A DNA stretch of 64,000 bases from Limnohabitans curvus. GTDB lineage: Bacteria > Pseudomonadota > Gammaproteobacteria > Burkholderiales > Burkholderiaceae_C. The translations under genes were made by a program, and so were the position numbers. Below the pieces are notes generated by a model. That model ran no database searches. It was given only the letters and a program-made list of their open reading frames with translations, and was not told the origin of the DNA. Shown one piece after another: positions 29,907 through 41,644 of this stretch. Position 1 is the stretch's first letter. Each line of letters opens with the position of its first letter. The stretch spans positions 1,612,001 to 1,676,000 of the forward strand of contig NZ_NESP01000001.1 in NCBI RefSeq assembly GCF_003063475.1. The letters are read 5' to 3'.

Positions 29907-30401
29907 ATGCCATTCGCCAAATACCTCATCACCGCCGCATTCACCACCGTGTGTACCGTCAGTGCCTTCGCCCAAAACGTGACCGTTACCGACGCATGGG
30001 CACGCGCCACGGTGCAAGGCCAAAAGGCCACCGGTGCGTTCATGAAAATCACCGCCAAAGACAACGCCAAATTGGTGGGCGTGAGCAGCCCTGTGGCGGG
30101 CGTGGCTGAGATTCACGAAATGAAGATGGACAAAGACGTGATGCGCATGAACGCCTTGCCCAACGGTCTAGACCTGCCCGCTGGTAAAGCGGTGGAGCTC
30201 AAACCCGGCGGCTACCACGTGATGTTGATGGACTTGAAAGCACCGTTGGCCAAAGACAGCACCGTGCCTGTGACCTTGATGTTTGAAGATGTCAAAGGTG
30301 TGAAATCAAAGGTGGAGCTTAAGGTGCAAGTGGGGATGCAAGCGCCCATGATGCAACATCAAAAACAGATGGAACACAACCACGGTGACCACAAGCACTG
30401 A
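29907..30401 (+). CDS. Periplasmic copper chaperone PCuAC
   Basis: PCuAC proteins deliver copper to the CuA/CuB sites of cytochrome oxidase. The 164-residue precursor has a signal peptide (cleavage after AFA), then VTDAWARATVQGQKATGAFM and the copper site EIHEMKM...M...HVMLMDLK, i.e. the H(M)X10MX21HXM pattern. It carries a methionine/histidine-rich C-terminal tail (MMQHQKQMEHNHGDHKH), as seen in some homologues. It follows ycnI by 17 bases with a CCAGGAG site. Confidence 0.92.
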   Translation: MPFAKYLITAAFTTVCTVSAFAQNVTVTDAWARATVQGQKATGAFMKITAKDNAKLVGVSSPVAGVAEIHEMKMDKDVMRMNALPNGLDLPAGKAVELKPGGYHVMLMDLKAPLAKDSTVPVTLMFEDVKGVKSKVELKVQVGMQAPMMQHQKQMEHNHGDHKH

Positions 30402-30472
30402 GTTGCACATCGCACACCGGCGGTGGTTTTGTTTTGGTTTAATGTGTGTGAACAACCCAACAGGAGACAGCC

Positions 30473-31144
30473 ATGACCAACCCCACCGGTTTTGATTTCA
30501 CAAAGTTCGTACCGGGCTTTGACTTCCTAAAGAACTTAACGCCTGGTAACGCATCGTCAGCTTCGGCGACGGCCCCGGGATGGGTCGCCCCCACACTCGA
30601 CCCAGAAGAGTTGGAAAAGCGCATTCAAGAACTCAAGACCGTGCAGTTTTGGCTTGAGCAAAACGCCAAAGCCGTGGGGGCCACCATTCAGGCGTTGGAG
30701 GTGCAGCGCATGACGTTGGCCACCCTCAAGGGCATGAACATGAGCTTCAACGATTTGGCCGAATCGCTCAAGGTCAAGCCGCAAGAGGCGGCACCTGCGG
30801 CGTCTCAATACGCATTCACACAAGCTGAACCAACCCAGGCAGCGCCTGAGCCTGAGGCACCCAAGGCGGAGCCCAAAGCTAGCAAATTGCGCAGCAAAAA
30901 AGCAGCGACTTCAGGCGTCGACCCCTCACATTGGTGGGGTGCGTTGACCGACCAGTTTCAGCACATTGCCGCACAAGCCATGACGGACATGGCCCATCGC
31001 GCCCAAGCGCATGCGGCGACAGAGACTGCCGCACCTGCTGCCAAAAAGACAGCCGCCAAAACAGCTGCGCGCAAGTCTGCCGCACCTAAAACAGCGGCAC
31101 GAAAAACGACTGCACGCAAAACTGCCGCTAAAGCGAAACGATGA
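30473..31144 (+). CDS. PhaM-like polyhydroxyalkanoate granule-associated protein
   Basis: This 223-residue protein begins with the PhaM pattern (GFDFTKFVPGFDFLKNL) and has a helical core (DPEELEKRIQELKTVQFWLE), a Pro/Ala linker and a C-terminal histone-H1-like tail of repeated lysine/alanine motifs (KTAARKSAAPKTAARKTT). In Ralstonia PhaM activates PHA synthase and tethers granules to DNA through such a tail. No phaCAB genes lie here. It overlaps the FIST gene by 4 bases. Confidence 0.85.
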   Translation: MTNPTGFDFTKFVPGFDFLKNLTPGNASSASATAPGWVAPTLDPEELEKRIQELKTVQFWLEQNAKAVGATIQALEVQRMTLATLKGMNMSFNDLAESLKVKPQEAAPAASQYAFTQAEPTQAAPEPEAPKAEPKASKLRSKKAATSGVDPSHWWGALTDQFQHIAAQAMTDMAHRAQAHAATETAAPAAKKTAAKTAARKSAAPKTAARKTTARKTAAKAKR

Positions 31145-32412
31145 AACTCTTTCCCTACGGCCATGCCACACATCCGCAGTGGGAGATGGCTGCAGGGTTG
31201 GTGCTCGCGCAGTTGCGCGCGCACATGGCATTGCCCGAATACGCCAGTGCCCCGCACTTGGGGTTGCTCTACATCACCGACCATTACGCCAACCATGCGC
31301 AAGCTATCTTGGCGCACTTGAGCGCGGAGTTGCCCGAGGTCACCGATTGGGCGGGCACGGTGGGTGTAGGCATTGCGGCCAACAACGTGGAGTACTTTGA
31401 TGAGCCCGCGCTCAGCGTGATGCTGTGCGACATTGCGCCCGAACACTACCGTGTGTTCAGTGGCGTGGCGCCATTGGCGCAAGCGGGGACGACAGGCAGT
31501 CACTTTGTGCCGCACACCGCGCTCTTGCATGCAGATGCCCAGACACCCGACGTGCCCGAGTTGATCGCCGAATTGGCGCAGCGCACGGCCAGTGGCTATG
31601 TGTTTGGTGGTTTGGCCGCCAGCCGTCGCGATGTGGTGCAGTTTGCGCTGAATGGTGACGGCAACATGGCCGGGCAAGGCAAAGCCTCAGGCGTGTTTCA
31701 TGGCGGCTTGAGTGGGGTGGCCTTTGATGCTGATGTGGCCATGGTGTCGCGCGTGACGCAAGGCTGCTTGCCCGTGGCCAAAGCACACACCATCACCAGC
31801 GCCGACAACCACGTGGTGCTGACCTTAGACAACGAGCCTGCCCTGGATGTGCTGGAACGTGACTTAGAGATCAACCTCACCGACACCCAGCCTGCCATTG
31901 CCAAAGTGCGCGCGACGCTGGTGGGTTTGTCGGCAGAACATGATGCATCGATCAAACGTACCGGGGAATTTGACGATGCGGTGTTGGTGCGTCACATCAT
32001 CGGCATCGACCCTGCGCGTGAAGCGGTGGCCGTGGCGCAGCCTGTGGACGTGGGCATGCGCCTGACGTTTTGTCAACGCAACGCAGCCGCTGCGCGTGCC
32101 GATCTGACGCGTATTTGTGCCGAAATTCGGGAAGCCCTAGAGCCTGAAGAAATGACCGCCGATTTGGCAGGCGCCTTGACTGCCGACACCAACATCAACC
32201 CACACCCAGCCCGCCGAATGGCGGGCGCCATTTATGTGAGCTGTGCGGGACGTGGCGGCCCCCACTTTGGCGGGGAGAGTGCCGAGATGCACATCGTTCG
32301 TCGCGCTTTGGGGGATGTTCCGCTGGTGGGCTTCTTTGCGGGTGGCGAGATCGCCCACCAAGCGCTGCATGGTTACACCGGCGTGTTGACGGTGTTCACC
32401 ACCGAGGTGTAA
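31141..32412 (+). CDS. FIST-domain sensory protein
   Basis: This 423-residue soluble protein has FIST_N (roughly residues 35-240) and FIST_C (roughly 240-400), domains proposed to bind small ligands such as amino acids. Supporting segments are GTVGVGIAANNVEYFDEPAL, GSHFVPHTALLHADA and, near the end, ISCAGRG-like VSCAGRGGPHFGGES and PLVGFFAGGEIAH. No output domain is attached. The ATGA overlap with phaM suggests co-translation. Confidence 0.88.
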   Translation: MKLFPYGHATHPQWEMAAGLVLAQLRAHMALPEYASAPHLGLLYITDHYANHAQAILAHLSAELPEVTDWAGTVGVGIAANNVEYFDEPALSVMLCDIAPEHYRVFSGVAPLAQAGTTGSHFVPHTALLHADAQTPDVPELIAELAQRTASGYVFGGLAASRRDVVQFALNGDGNMAGQGKASGVFHGGLSGVAFDADVAMVSRVTQGCLPVAKAHTITSADNHVVLTLDNEPALDVLERDLEINLTDTQPAIAKVRATLVGLSAEHDASIKRTGEFDDAVLVRHIIGIDPAREAVAVAQPVDVGMRLTFCQRNAAAARADLTRICAEIREALEPEEMTADLAGALTADTNINPHPARRMAGAIYVSCAGRGGPHFGGESAEMHIVRRALGDVPLVGFFAGGEIAHQALHGYTGVLTVFTTEV

Positions 32413-32437
32413 CAAGCGCTATGCCTCGGCTTTTGGC

Positions 32438-33775
32438 TTAGTGCTTTGCCGCCATGTGCGCTTCTTTTTGGTCAAGGATGACCTCAGGCGCTTCCAGTTC
32501 TTCGGGGGTTGGATTGTTCAGGCCGTCATGCAAGCGTTGCATGTCTAAGTCGCCCGTCCACTTGGCCACCACCAAAGTCGCCACGCCGTTGCCCACCAAG
32601 TTGGTTAGCGCGCGTGCTTCAGACATGAAGCGGTCAATGCCCAAGATCAGCGCCAAGCCCGCCACAGGCACGCCGCCCACGGCTGACAAGGTCGCGGCCA
32701 ACACGATGAAACCACTGCCGGTGATTCCCGCTGCGCCTTTGGAGGTCATCAACAAAACCGCCAACAAGGTGAGCTGTTGTGTCAGGCTCATCGGCGTGTC
32801 GGTGGCTTGCGCAATGAACACAGCCGCCATGGTGAGGTAGATGGATGTGCCGTCCAAATTGAACGAGTAGCCAGTCGGAATGACCAAGCCCACAACCGAT
32901 TTGCGTGCGCCAAGGTTTTCCAGCTTTTCCATCATGCGTGGCAACACAGATTCAGAAGAAGACGTGCCCAACACGATGAGCAATTCTTCTTTGATGTACT
33001 TCACGAACTTCCAGATGCTGAAGCCGTGCAACTTGCTGATGAGCCCCAGTACCACGAACACAAAAATCAAACACGTCAGATAGAACGTGCCCATCAATTT
33101 GCCGAGCGAGAACAACGAGGCCACACCGTACTTGCCAATGGTGAAGGCCATCGCGCCAAACGCGCCGATGGGGGCCACTTTCATGATGATGCCCACGATG
33201 TCAAACAACACGTGTGACAACTTTTCGATGAAGTCAAACACCATCGTGCCGCGGCCGCCGAACTTGTGCAGTGCAAAGCCAAACAAGATGGAGAACAGCA
33301 ACACTTGCAAGATTTCGCCTTTCGCAAACGCATCGACCACCGAGGTGGGGATGACGTTCAACAAGAAGTCCACGGTGCCTTGCATCTTGCCGGGTGCGGT
33401 GTAGGCGGCAATGCCTTTGGTGTCGAGCGTGGTGGGGTCCACATTCATGCCCACGCCTGGCTGCACAAAGTTGACGATGAGCAAGCCAATGATCAGTGCC
33501 AAAGTGCTGACCACTTCAAAGTACAGCAGCGCCAAGCCACCGGTCTTGCCGACCTTCTTCATGTCTTCCATGCCGGCGATGCCCACCACCACGGTACAGA
33601 AGATGATGGGCGCGATGATCATCTTGATGAGCTTGATGAAGCCGTCGCCCAAGGGCTTCATGTCAGTGCCGACTTGTGGGTAGAAGTGGCCGAGCAAAAC
33701 GCCCACGACCACGGCGAATAGCACTTGGGCGTAGAGCGATTTGTAGATAGGTTTTTGGGTGAGCGCGTTGGACAT
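32438..33775 (-). CDS. dctA: C4-dicarboxylate:cation symporter
   Basis: This inner-membrane carrier of the DAACS family (445 residues) imports succinate, fumarate or malate. The serine-rich re-entrant motif [20 protein letters not shown], the [20 protein letters not shown] signature and [20 protein letters not shown] are all present. The ATG at 33775 follows GGAGCTTCGT. It is transcribed on its own, in the same direction as tgt but 84 bases behind it. Confidence 0.94.
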   Translation of the reverse strand: MSNALTQKPIYKSLYAQVLFAVVVGVLLGHFYPQVGTDMKPLGDGFIKLIKMIIAPIIFCTVVVGIAGMEDMKKVGKTGGLALLYFEVVSTLALIIGLLIVNFVQPGVGMNVDPTTLDTKGIAAYTAPGKMQGTVDFLLNVIPTSVVDAFAKGEILQVLLFSILFGFALHKFGGRGTMVFDFIEKLSHVLFDIVGIIMKVAPIGAFGAMAFTIGKYGVASLFSLGKLMGTFYLTCLIFVFVVLGLISKLHGFSIWKFVKYIKEELLIVLGTSSSESVLPRMMEKLENLGARKSVVGLVIPTGYSFNLDGTSIYLTMAAVFIAQATDTPMSLTQQLTLLAVLLMTSKGAAGITGSGFIVLAATLSAVGGVPVAGLALILGIDRFMSEARALTNLVGNGVATLVVAKWTGDLDMQRLHDGLNNPTPEELEAPEVILDQKEAHMAAKH

Positions 33776-33858
33776 ACGAAGCTCCTAAGTGTTAACCCTA
33801 GAAATTTAACTGTCCAAACCCTCTCTTCTCATGTGGGTTTCCACATGGCTGTCGCGCG

Positions 33859-36121
<2,263 letters not shown>

Positions 36122-36188
36122 GCGCTTGAGGGCCGGACGGGCCCGTTCCAAGTTGAGGGAGATCAAATGACAGAGGCACAATTGTCCC

Positions 36189-38339
36189 ATGACTCGCACC
36201 AAGCCATCCGTGAAGCTGGAAGCTAAATCGGAAAGTAAACCCCTCTCCGCACCGCAAAAAGCGTTGCGCAAGCTAGGGCTGGACCGCGACATCGATTTGG
36301 CTCTGCACCTACCCCTGCGTTACGAAGACGAAACGCGCATCGTGCGGCTGGCCGATACGCGCGAGGGCGACATGGCGCAAATTGAGGCCACGGTGGTGTC
36401 GTGTGACATCGCCTACAAGCCGCGCCGCCAATTGCTGGTGGTGGTGGACGATGGCTCAGACACTTGCACGCTGCGCTTCTTTAGCTTCTACCCATCTCAA
36501 CAAAAAGCTTTGGCTGTGGGCAACCGCCTGCGTTTGCGTGGTGAGGTGAAGGGCGGCTTTATGGGCCGCACCATGATGCACCCCAGTTTTCACATGGCCG
36601 GTGGCGAGCTGCCCAATGCGCTCACGCCGGTGTACCCCACGTCGGCGGGTTTGCCGCAGGTGTATTTGCGCAAGGCGGTGCACAGCGGGCTGGTGCATGC
36701 CGCACGGCATGGTGCGTTTGTCGAGACGATTCCACCCGAGTACATGCCGCGTTCGGCCATGAGTGCTGGCGCGAAGGCGTGGAGCCTTGAGCAGTCCCTA
36801 CATTTTTTGCACCACCCTACGCCCGATGTGTCGCTGGCGCAGCTGGAAGACCGCACGCACCCAGCGTGGCAACGCTTGAAGGCTGAAGAGTTGCTGGCGC
36901 AGCAGCTGTCGCAGCTGCAGTCCAAACGTGCGCGTGACGAGTTGCGCGCGCCTGCCTTGGTGTTGAAAAAAGGTGGCTTGCACGAGCAGCTGCTGGGCGT
37001 GTTGCCGTTTGGTTTAACGGCTGCGCAGCGCCGCGTGGGCGAGGAAATTGCACAAGACCTGATGCGTCAAGTGCCCATGCACCGTTTGTTGCAAGGCGAT
37101 GTGGGTTCGGGCAAAACCGTGGTGGCTGCTTTGGCCGCGGCGGTGGCGATGGATGGCGGCTGGCAATGTGCGCTGATGGCCCCGACAGAAATTTTGGCCG
37201 AGCAGCACTTTCGCAAACTCATTGGCTGGCTAGAGCCTTTGCTTTCGCCACTGGGTAAGCGCGTGGCTTGGCTCACGGGCAGCCAAAAGAAAAAAGAACG
37301 CACAGAAATGTTGGGGCTCATCGCCAGTGGCGAAGCTGCCTTGGTGGTGGGCACGCATGCGGTGATTCAAGAGCAGGTGCAGTTCAAAAACTTAGCCTTG
37401 GCCATCATTGACGAGCAGCACCGATTTGGTGTGGCGCAGCGCCTGGCCCTGCGCGAGAAGATGCTCACGCACGACGGCATGCCAGAGCAAGAGCCGCACA
37501 TGCTGATGATGAGCGCCACGCCCATTCCTCGCACCTTGGCCATGAGCTATTACGCCGACCTTGATGTGTCTACCTTGGACGAGTTGCCACCGGGCCGCAC
37601 GCCCGTGGTGACCAAGCTGGTGTCCGAGTCCCGCCGCGATGAGTTGATAGAGCGCATTCGCCATCAACTGGATGAAGGTCGTCAGGTCTATTGGGTGTGC
37701 CCGCTGATTGAAGAAAGCGAAGCGCTGGATTTGACCAACGCGACCGAGACACACGCCTTGCTGACCGAGGCACTCAACCCGCCGGGGGTGAAGCCCGTGT
37801 TGGTGGGCCTGTTGCATTCACGCATGCCGCCTGCTGAGAAAAAAGCGGTCATGGCCCAGTTTGAAAGCGGTGCCATGGGCGTGTTGGTCAGCACCACGGT
37901 GATTGAAGTGGGCGTGGATGTGCCCAATGCCTCGTTGATGGTGATTGAACATGCCGAACGTTTTGGTCTGAGCCAGTTGCACCAGTTGCGTGGGCGTGTG
38001 GGTCGCGGTGCGGCTGCATCGGCCTGTGTGCTGATGTACGCCACCGGCGAGAGTGGGCGCGTGAGCGAAACCGCCCGCGAGCGGTTGCGTGCGATGGTGG
38101 AAACCTCAGACGGGTTTGAAATTGCACGACGCGATTTGGAAATTCGTGGACCCGGTGAGTTTTTGGGTGCGCGCCAATCTGGCGCGGCTTTGCTGCGATT
38201 TGCGGATTTGGCCGAAGACGGCGAACTGCTGCAATGGGCCAGAGAGTTGGCGCCGTTGATGCTCGACATGTACCCAGAGTTGGCCGAGCGACACGTGAGC
38301 CGCTGGTTGGGTGGAAAATCGGATTTTTTGAAGGCCTAA
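36189..38339 (+). CDS. recG: ATP-dependent DNA helicase RecG
   Basis: RecG remodels stalled replication forks and Holliday junctions. The 716-residue protein has an N-terminal wedge/OB region, Walker [12 protein letters not shown], the DEQH box [13 protein letters not shown], motif [16 protein letters not shown] and the C-terminal helicase motifs [20 protein letters not shown] and [10 protein letters not shown]. It is divergent from queA with 67 bases between starts, and oxyR follows 14 bases after its stop. Confidence 0.97.
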   Translation: MTRTKPSVKLEAKSESKPLSAPQKALRKLGLDRDIDLALHLPLRYEDETRIVRLADTREGDMAQIEATVVSCDIAYKPRRQLLVVVDDGSDTCTLRFFSFYPSQQKALAVGNRLRLRGEVKGGFMGRTMMHPSFHMAGGELPNALTPVYPTSAGLPQVYLRKAVHSGLVHAARHGAFVETIPPEYMPRSAMSAGAKAWSLEQSLHFLHHPTPDVSLAQLEDRTHPAWQRLKAEELLAQQLSQLQSKRARDELRAPALVLKKGGLHEQLLGVLPFGLTAAQRRVGEEIAQDLMRQVPMHRLLQGDVGSGKTVVAALAAAVAMDGGWQCALMAPTEILAEQHFRKLIGWLEPLLSPLGKRVAWLTGSQKKKERTEMLGLIASGEAALVVGTHAVIQEQVQFKNLALAIIDEQHRFGVAQRLALREKMLTHDGMPEQEPHMLMMSATPIPRTLAMSYYADLDVSTLDELPPGRTPVVTKLVSESRRDELIERIRHQLDEGRQVYWVCPLIEESEALDLTNATETHALLTEALNPPGVKPVLVGLLHSRMPPAEKKAVMAQFESGAMGVLVSTTVIEVGVDVPNASLMVIEHAERFGLSQLHQLRGRVGRGAAASACVLMYATGESGRVSETARERLRAMVETSDGFEIARRDLEIRGPGEFLGARQSGAALLRFADLAEDGELLQWARELAPLMLDMYPELAERHVSRWLGGKSDFLKA

Positions 38340-38353
38340 CCTCTTAAACGCAC

Positions 38354-39319
38354 ATGACCCTTACCGAACTCAAATACATCGTGGCTGTGGCCCGCGAAAA
38401 GCACTTTGGCCGCGCGGCCGAGGCCTGCTTTGTGTCGCAACCCACGCTGTCGGTGGCCATCAAAAAGCTCGAAGAAGAGTTGGATGTGAAGCTGTTTGAG
38501 CGCAGCGCCAACGAAGTGGCCGTCACGTCTTTGGGCGAAGAAATCATCCGTCAAGCGCAAAGCGTGTTGGAGCAAGCGGCCAACATCAAAGAAATTGCCA
38601 AGCGTGGCAAAGACCCGTTGGCAGGTCCGTTGAAGCTGGGCGTGATTTACACGATTGGCCCGTACTTGCTGCCTAGCCTGGTGCGCCAAGCGATTTCACG
38701 GACGCCGCAAATGCCGCTGATGCTGCAAGAAAACTTCACCGTCAAGTTGCTGGAAATGTTGCGCACCGGCGAGATTGATTGCGCCATCATGGCTGAGCCT
38801 TTCCCAGACACGGGCCTTGCCACTGCGCCTTTGTATGACGAGCCCTTCATGGCCGCAGTCCCTAGCAACCATTCGCTGGCGGCTTTGAAGGAGGTCAGCG
38901 CGGATGCGTTGAAAAATGAAACCATGTTGCTGCTGGGCAATGGCCACTGCTTTCGCGACCATGTGCTGGAGGTGTGCCCCGAGTTCGCCCGTTTCTCTAG
39001 CAATGCCGAGGGGATTCAAAAGAGCTTTGAAGGTTCGTCGCTGGAGACCATCAAACACATGGTGGCGGCAGGCATGGGCGTCACGCTGGTGCCGCGTTTG
39101 AGCGTGCCCAAAGAAGCGCTGAATACACAGGCCAAGCGCAAAAAAAATGAAGAGACGTATGTGCGCTATTTGCCCATCACCGACGACAAAGGCGGTGAAC
39201 CGCCCACACGCCGCGTGGTGTTGGCGTGGCGCCGCAGCTTCACGCGCTACGAAGCGATTGCTGCTTTGCGTAACGCCATCTATGCCTGCGAATTGCCAGG
39301 CGTGACCCGTCTGTCTTGA
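38354..39319 (+). CDS. oxyR: Hydrogen-peroxide-sensing LysR regulator OxyR
   Basis: The 321-residue regulator has the LysR helix-turn-helix ([20 protein letters not shown]) and the redox switch [14 protein letters not shown] with two cysteines nine positions apart, the same spacing as C199/C208 of E. coli OxyR. Oxidation by peroxide would form the disulfide and activate peroxide defence genes. It is probably co-transcribed with recG; an oxyR-recG operon in the other order is known in Pseudomonas aeruginosa. Confidence 0.93.
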   Translation: MTLTELKYIVAVAREKHFGRAAEACFVSQPTLSVAIKKLEEELDVKLFERSANEVAVTSLGEEIIRQAQSVLEQAANIKEIAKRGKDPLAGPLKLGVIYTIGPYLLPSLVRQAISRTPQMPLMLQENFTVKLLEMLRTGEIDCAIMAEPFPDTGLATAPLYDEPFMAAVPSNHSLAALKEVSADALKNETMLLLGNGHCFRDHVLEVCPEFARFSSNAEGIQKSFEGSSLETIKHMVAAGMGVTLVPRLSVPKEALNTQAKRKKNEETYVRYLPITDDKGGEPPTRRVVLAWRRSFTRYEAIAALRNAIYACELPGVTRLS

Positions 39320-39332
39320 AGGTGTATGTGTG

Positions 39333-40235
39333 ATGCGTGAACGCTTGGCCTTGTATTTAGACTTGATTCGCTGGAACCGTCCCGCCGGTTGGTTGCTGTT
39401 GTTGTGGCCCTCGCTTGCTGCGTTGTGGGTGGCGGCAGATGGCTGGCCCGGCTGGCATTTGCTGGCGGTGTTTGTGCTGGGGACTGTCCTGATGCGCAGC
39501 GCAGGCTGCTGCATCAACGATGTCGCCGATCGCGAGTTTGACCGTCACGTCAAACGCACCGCAGAGCGACCCGTCACACGCGGCGCGGTGTCGGTGCGCG
39601 AGGCTTTGCTGGTGGGCGCCGTGCTGGCGCTGGCTGCATTTGGCTTGGTGCTCACCACCAACCCCGCCACCATCGTGTGGTCGTTTGCAGGCCTGGCCGT
39701 GACTTTGATGTATCCCTACGCCAAACGTTATGTGTCGATGCCGCAAGCGGTGTTGGGCGTGGCGTTTAGCTTTGGCATTCCTTTGGCGTTTGTCGCGGTG
39801 GGCGGTGCCAGGTTGACGTGGCAAGACATCCACTTGCAAACCTTGAACGATGTGGTGCCCATGCAAGCTTGGGGCTTGATGTTGTTCAATTTGTTTTGGG
39901 TGTTGGCGTATGACACCGAGTACGCGATGGTCGACCGCGACGACGACCTTCGAATTGGCATGAAGACCTCGGCCATCACCTTGGGCCGCCATGACGTGTC
40001 GGCGATCATGGCGTTTTATGCGGTCTATCTCTGCGGCTGGTATGGTTTGTTGGCGTCCGAAAAACTGGGCGGGGCTTGGACGTTCGCCTTGTGCTTGGCG
40101 GCATTGCAAGCGGTGTGGCACTTTTTGCTCATCCTTGATCGTTCGCGGGATGGATGTTTCAGAGCGTTTCGCTTAAACCATTGGCTGGGCGGCACCGTAT
40201 TCGCTGGCATTGCCGTGAGTTACGCCTTGCGCTGA
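39333..40235 (+). CDS. ubiA: 4-hydroxybenzoate polyprenyltransferase
   Basis: This membrane enzyme attaches the polyprenyl tail to 4-hydroxybenzoate in ubiquinone synthesis. The magnesium-binding motifs NDVADREFD (about residue 66) and [12 protein letters not shown] are visible, and about eight hydrophobic helices follow the start [20 protein letters not shown]. The start may be GTG 39330 or ATG 39333. It lies 10-13 bases after oxyR in the same direction. Confidence 0.95.
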   Translation: MRERLALYLDLIRWNRPAGWLLLLWPSLAALWVAADGWPGWHLLAVFVLGTVLMRSAGCCINDVADREFDRHVKRTAERPVTRGAVSVREALLVGAVLALAAFGLVLTTNPATIVWSFAGLAVTLMYPYAKRYVSMPQAVLGVAFSFGIPLAFVAVGGARLTWQDIHLQTLNDVVPMQAWGLMLFNLFWVLAYDTEYAMVDRDDDLRIGMKTSAITLGRHDVSAIMAFYAVYLCGWYGLLASEKLGGAWTFALCLAALQAVWHFLLILDRSRDGCFRAFRLNHWLGGTVFAGIAVSYALR

Positions 40236-40257
40236 TCGTGCGCACCATGCGGCCATG

Positions 40258-40296
40258 AAAAAAGCGCTTGGGCGAATGCCGCAAGCGCTTTTTTTC
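40258..40296. terminator. Bidirectional intrinsic terminator
   Basis: A stem AAAAAAGCGCTTG / CAAGCGCTTTTTT with a short internal loop separates the convergent ubiA and lysine-rich protein genes. Confidence 0.9.
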
Positions 40297-40314
40297 AAGC
40301 TTTAAGCGTTTGGC

Positions 40315-40536
40315 TTAGTGAGCTTTGGCCTTTTTAGATTTCTTCTTTTTCAGTTTCTTTTTCTTGGCCTTCTTGGCTTTTTTCGCTGTGGCTGAATCGG
40401 TGTTGGTCACGGCAGGTGCCGTGGCTTGCTCAGGTTGTGCCACAGGCGCGGCGGGCATGGCAGGGGCTTGTGCCACAGATGTCAAAGGCAAGCCCAATGC
40501 AGCAGCCGACAAGAGAGAAAGAAGAAGTTTGTTCAT
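40315..40536 (-). CDS. Small exported lysine-rich protein
   Basis: This 73-residue protein has a signal peptide (MNKLLLSLLSAAALGLPLTS, cleavage after VAQA), a short Ala/Pro/Gln linker, and a C-terminal tail made almost only of lysine with alanine and serine (about 18 lysines in the last 25 residues). I know no defined family function. The strongly basic tail could bind DNA, lipopolysaccharide or other polyanions outside the inner membrane. The ATG at 40536 is preferred over 40563. The signal peptide and stop-to-terminator spacing (18 bases) support a real gene. Confidence 0.7.
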   Translation of the reverse strand: MNKLLLSLLSAAALGLPLTSVAQAPAMPAAPVAQPEQATAPAVTNTDSATAKKAKKAKKKKLKKKKSKKAKAH

Positions 40537-40595
40537 GGAATCAAGTGGTTTAAAAATCAACACGAATATTGTCTCACCAGAGGGGCTGCAAAAGC

Positions 40596-41426
40596 TTACG
40601 CGCCAAACTCGTCGCCTAGCTCGTGCGCGCGTATTTCTGCGGCTTTAAGCGCGGTTTCGAACAGTTGGCCTAGGTGGGCGTTTTGCATCGAGGTGATGGC
40701 GGCATAAGTGGTGCCGCCTTTCGATGTGACGCGTTCACGCAAGACCGAGGGTGGCTCGCTGGCAGTCTTGGCCAGTTGTGACGCGCCTTCAAACGTGCCG
40801 ATGGCCAGTTGCGTTGCTTGCTCTGCGGTCAGGCCCATCTTCACGCCCGCTTCAACCATCGCCTCAATGAAAAAGAACACATACGCAGGGCCAGAGCCCG
40901 AGATGGCGGTGACGGCATCCAGCAATGGCTCGTCTTTCACCCATAGCAGTGCGCCTGTGGTGGCAACGACTTGCTCAATCCATGCCTTGTCTGCCGCGGT
41001 CACGGCTGCGCGGGCAAACAAGCCGGTTTGCCCCAGTCCCACGAGTGCAGGGGTGTTGGGCATGGCGCGCACCACGCGCTCGGTGCCAAGCCAGTTGGCA
41101 ATGCTGTCGCTGCGAATACCGGCGGCCACGCTCAGGTGCAGGGCATGGGCGCAGAAGCTACGCGTTTGTTGTGCGGCTTCTTTGAAGGTTTGGGGTTTGA
41201 CGGCCCAAATCACAAGGCCTGCTTCTGCCAAGGTGGCATCGGCGACGGCCAAAATGCGCACGCCAAATTGCGCCTGTAGGCGCTGGCGCGCTTCTTCAAA
41301 AGGCTCAACCACCAAGATGCGGTTGGCGGGCGTGCCTTGCTTGATCAGGCCGCCGATGATGGCGCTGGCCATGTTGCCGCCGCCAATGAATGCAAGGGTT
41401 TGAGAGGTGTTAGAGGGTGTAGACAT
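40596..41426 (-). CDS. proC: Pyrroline-5-carboxylate reductase
   Basis: ProC makes the last step of proline synthesis, reducing pyrroline-5-carboxylate with NAD(P)H. The 276-residue protein has the N-terminal Rossmann motif LAFIGGGNMASAIIGGL, RVVRAMPNTPALVGLGQTG and the C-terminal signature DAVTAISGSGPAYVFFFIEA and TSKGGTTYAAI. The ATG at 41426 is used; an extension to 41459 would reach the rplN promoter area. It is divergent from the ribosomal cluster. Confidence 0.96.
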   Translation of the reverse strand: MSTPSNTSQTLAFIGGGNMASAIIGGLIKQGTPANRILVVEPFEEARQRLQAQFGVRILAVADATLAEAGLVIWAVKPQTFKEAAQQTRSFCAHALHLSVAAGIRSDSIANWLGTERVVRAMPNTPALVGLGQTGLFARAAVTAADKAWIEQVVATTGALLWVKDEPLLDAVTAISGSGPAYVFFFIEAMVEAGVKMGLTAEQATQLAIGTFEGASQLAKTASEPPSVLRERVTSKGGTTYAAITSMQNAHLGQLFETALKAAEIRAHELGDEFGA

Positions 41427-41468
41427 GAAAGAATTGTCGGTCAATCCAGAAAGATTCATAAAAATAGT

Positions 41469-41498
41469 TTGACGCGGCCTGAAAAGTTATGGCATAAT
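41469..41498 (+). promoter_or_regulatory. Sigma70-type promoter of the spc ribosomal operon
   Basis: TTGACG (41469-41474) and CATAAT (41493-41498) are spaced by 18 bases, each 5 of 6 with the consensus. This is about 146 bases upstream of rplN and gives the detached ribosomal cluster its own start. Confidence 0.75.
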
Positions 41499-41504
41499 TT
41501 GCGG

Positions 41505-41644
41505 CTCCGCTAAAAAAGCGGGGTTTATCTGCCCCAAGTTGAAGCGTTGCGAGTGGTTCGCGATGTGGATGACGGGCCCAAGACTGATCGGTCTTGTGTG
41601 TGACGCGAGTTGCGCCAAGACTGATGCAAGTTGGGAATATTGAA
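41505..41644 (+). promoter_or_regulatory. Long 5' leader of rplN
   Basis: About 140 untranslated bases precede rplN. They contain a small hairpin AAGAC-TGATCG-GTCTT (41580-41595) and a direct repeat CCAAGACTGAT at 41578-41588 and 41615-41625. No ORF is convincing here. A leader of this size upstream of ribosomal genes may carry autoregulation; the mechanism is not visible. Confidence 0.45.

Noticed and set aside
30400..30440. GC hairpin plus T-rich run after the PCuAC gene as a terminator
   Set aside because: The stem is at most four pairs (CACC/GGTG), too weak to call.
31040..31140. Repetitive KTAARK-coding DNA that looks like a tandem repeat array
   Set aside because: It is the basic H1-like tail of the PhaM-like protein, in frame and typical for such proteins, and not a CRISPR or mobile repeat.
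30958..31677. A 239-codon antisense frame across phaM and the FIST gene
   Set aside because: Both plus-strand genes have clear domains; the antisense product shows none.
40320..40400. A-rich/T-rich stretch suggesting a frameshift or low-quality sequence
   Set aside because: It translates cleanly into the lysine-rich tail with an intact stop just before the terminator.
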